A stretch of 14,064 bases of DNA, taken from Gallibacter sp963634825 (GTDB lineage Bacteria > Bacillota > Clostridia > Peptostreptococcales > Anaerovoracaceae). The translations under genes were made by a program, and so were the position numbers. Below the pieces are notes generated by a model that saw nothing but the letters and a program-made list of their open reading frames with translations, was not told the origin of the DNA and searched no databases. Positions 14,051-14,064 of the stretch are shown one piece after another. Numbering within the stretch: the first letter of the stretch is position 1; every line of letters begins with the position of its first letter. The DNA is taken from the NCBI GenBank assembly GCA_963634825.1, contig CAVHCP010000023.1, forward strand, positions 1-14,064. The letters run 5' to 3'.

Positions 14051-14064
14051 GGGCTGGAATTGGG

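Noticed and set aside
1..14064. CRISPR array, phage genes, toxin-antitoxin pair, intact insertion sequence or other accessory system
   Set aside because: None is visible; nearly all of the window is accounted for by housekeeping genes and short intergenic regions.

Overview
The window is a stretch of ordinary chromosome from a low-GC, Gram-positive-type anaerobe, most likely a member of the Clostridia. The evidence is strong purine-rich Shine-Dalgarno sites (AGGAGG and similar) before nearly every gene, frequent TTG and GTG starts, AT-rich intergenic DNA, ArgR-type operators, and a YerB-like DUF3048 protein. All this is inference from sequence style; no species can be named from it.

Layout from left to right. 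(1) Positions 1-45 are the 3' part of a class II tRNA, probably tRNA-Ser, cut by the window edge and followed by a textbook terminator. (2) An AT-rich stretch of about 440 bp holds a small decayed or frameshifted reading frame on the minus strand, then the argG promoter with two ARG-box-like sites. (3) argG-argH-argF run left to right and encode argininosuccinate synthase, argininosuccinate lyase and ornithine carbamoyltransferase. Together these take ornithine to arginine through citrulline and argininosuccinate. (4) A 175-bp gap with two pairs of direct repeats precedes a lone fabG-like short-chain reductase. Its stop codon overlaps the stop codon of the convergent atpC. (5) The F1Fo ATP synthase operon runs right to left, atpB-atpE-atpF-atpH-atpA-atpG-atpD-atpC, complete for the eight structural subunits and without a visible atpI. 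It has tight spacing, two 14-nt gene overlaps and TTG starts for both alpha and beta. (6) glyA (serine hydroxymethyltransferase) lies upstream in the same orientation. A good promoter candidate in the 114-bp gap could start the atp operon independently. (7) Divergent from glyA is a membrane-anchored DUF3048 (YerB-like) protein, followed at the right edge by two tandem hairpin-like units of about 20 bp.

The region is housekeeping: arginine synthesis under likely ArgR control, membrane energy coupling, and one-carbon/serine-glycine metabolism. I found no defence system, CRISPR array, intact mobile element or clearly novel multigene system. The points most worth a second look are the minus-strand remnant beside the tRNA, the spacing of the arginine operators, the paired repeats before fabG, the tail-to-tail stop overlap, the atypical atpB start, the missing lipobox in the DUF3048 protein, and the edge repeat.
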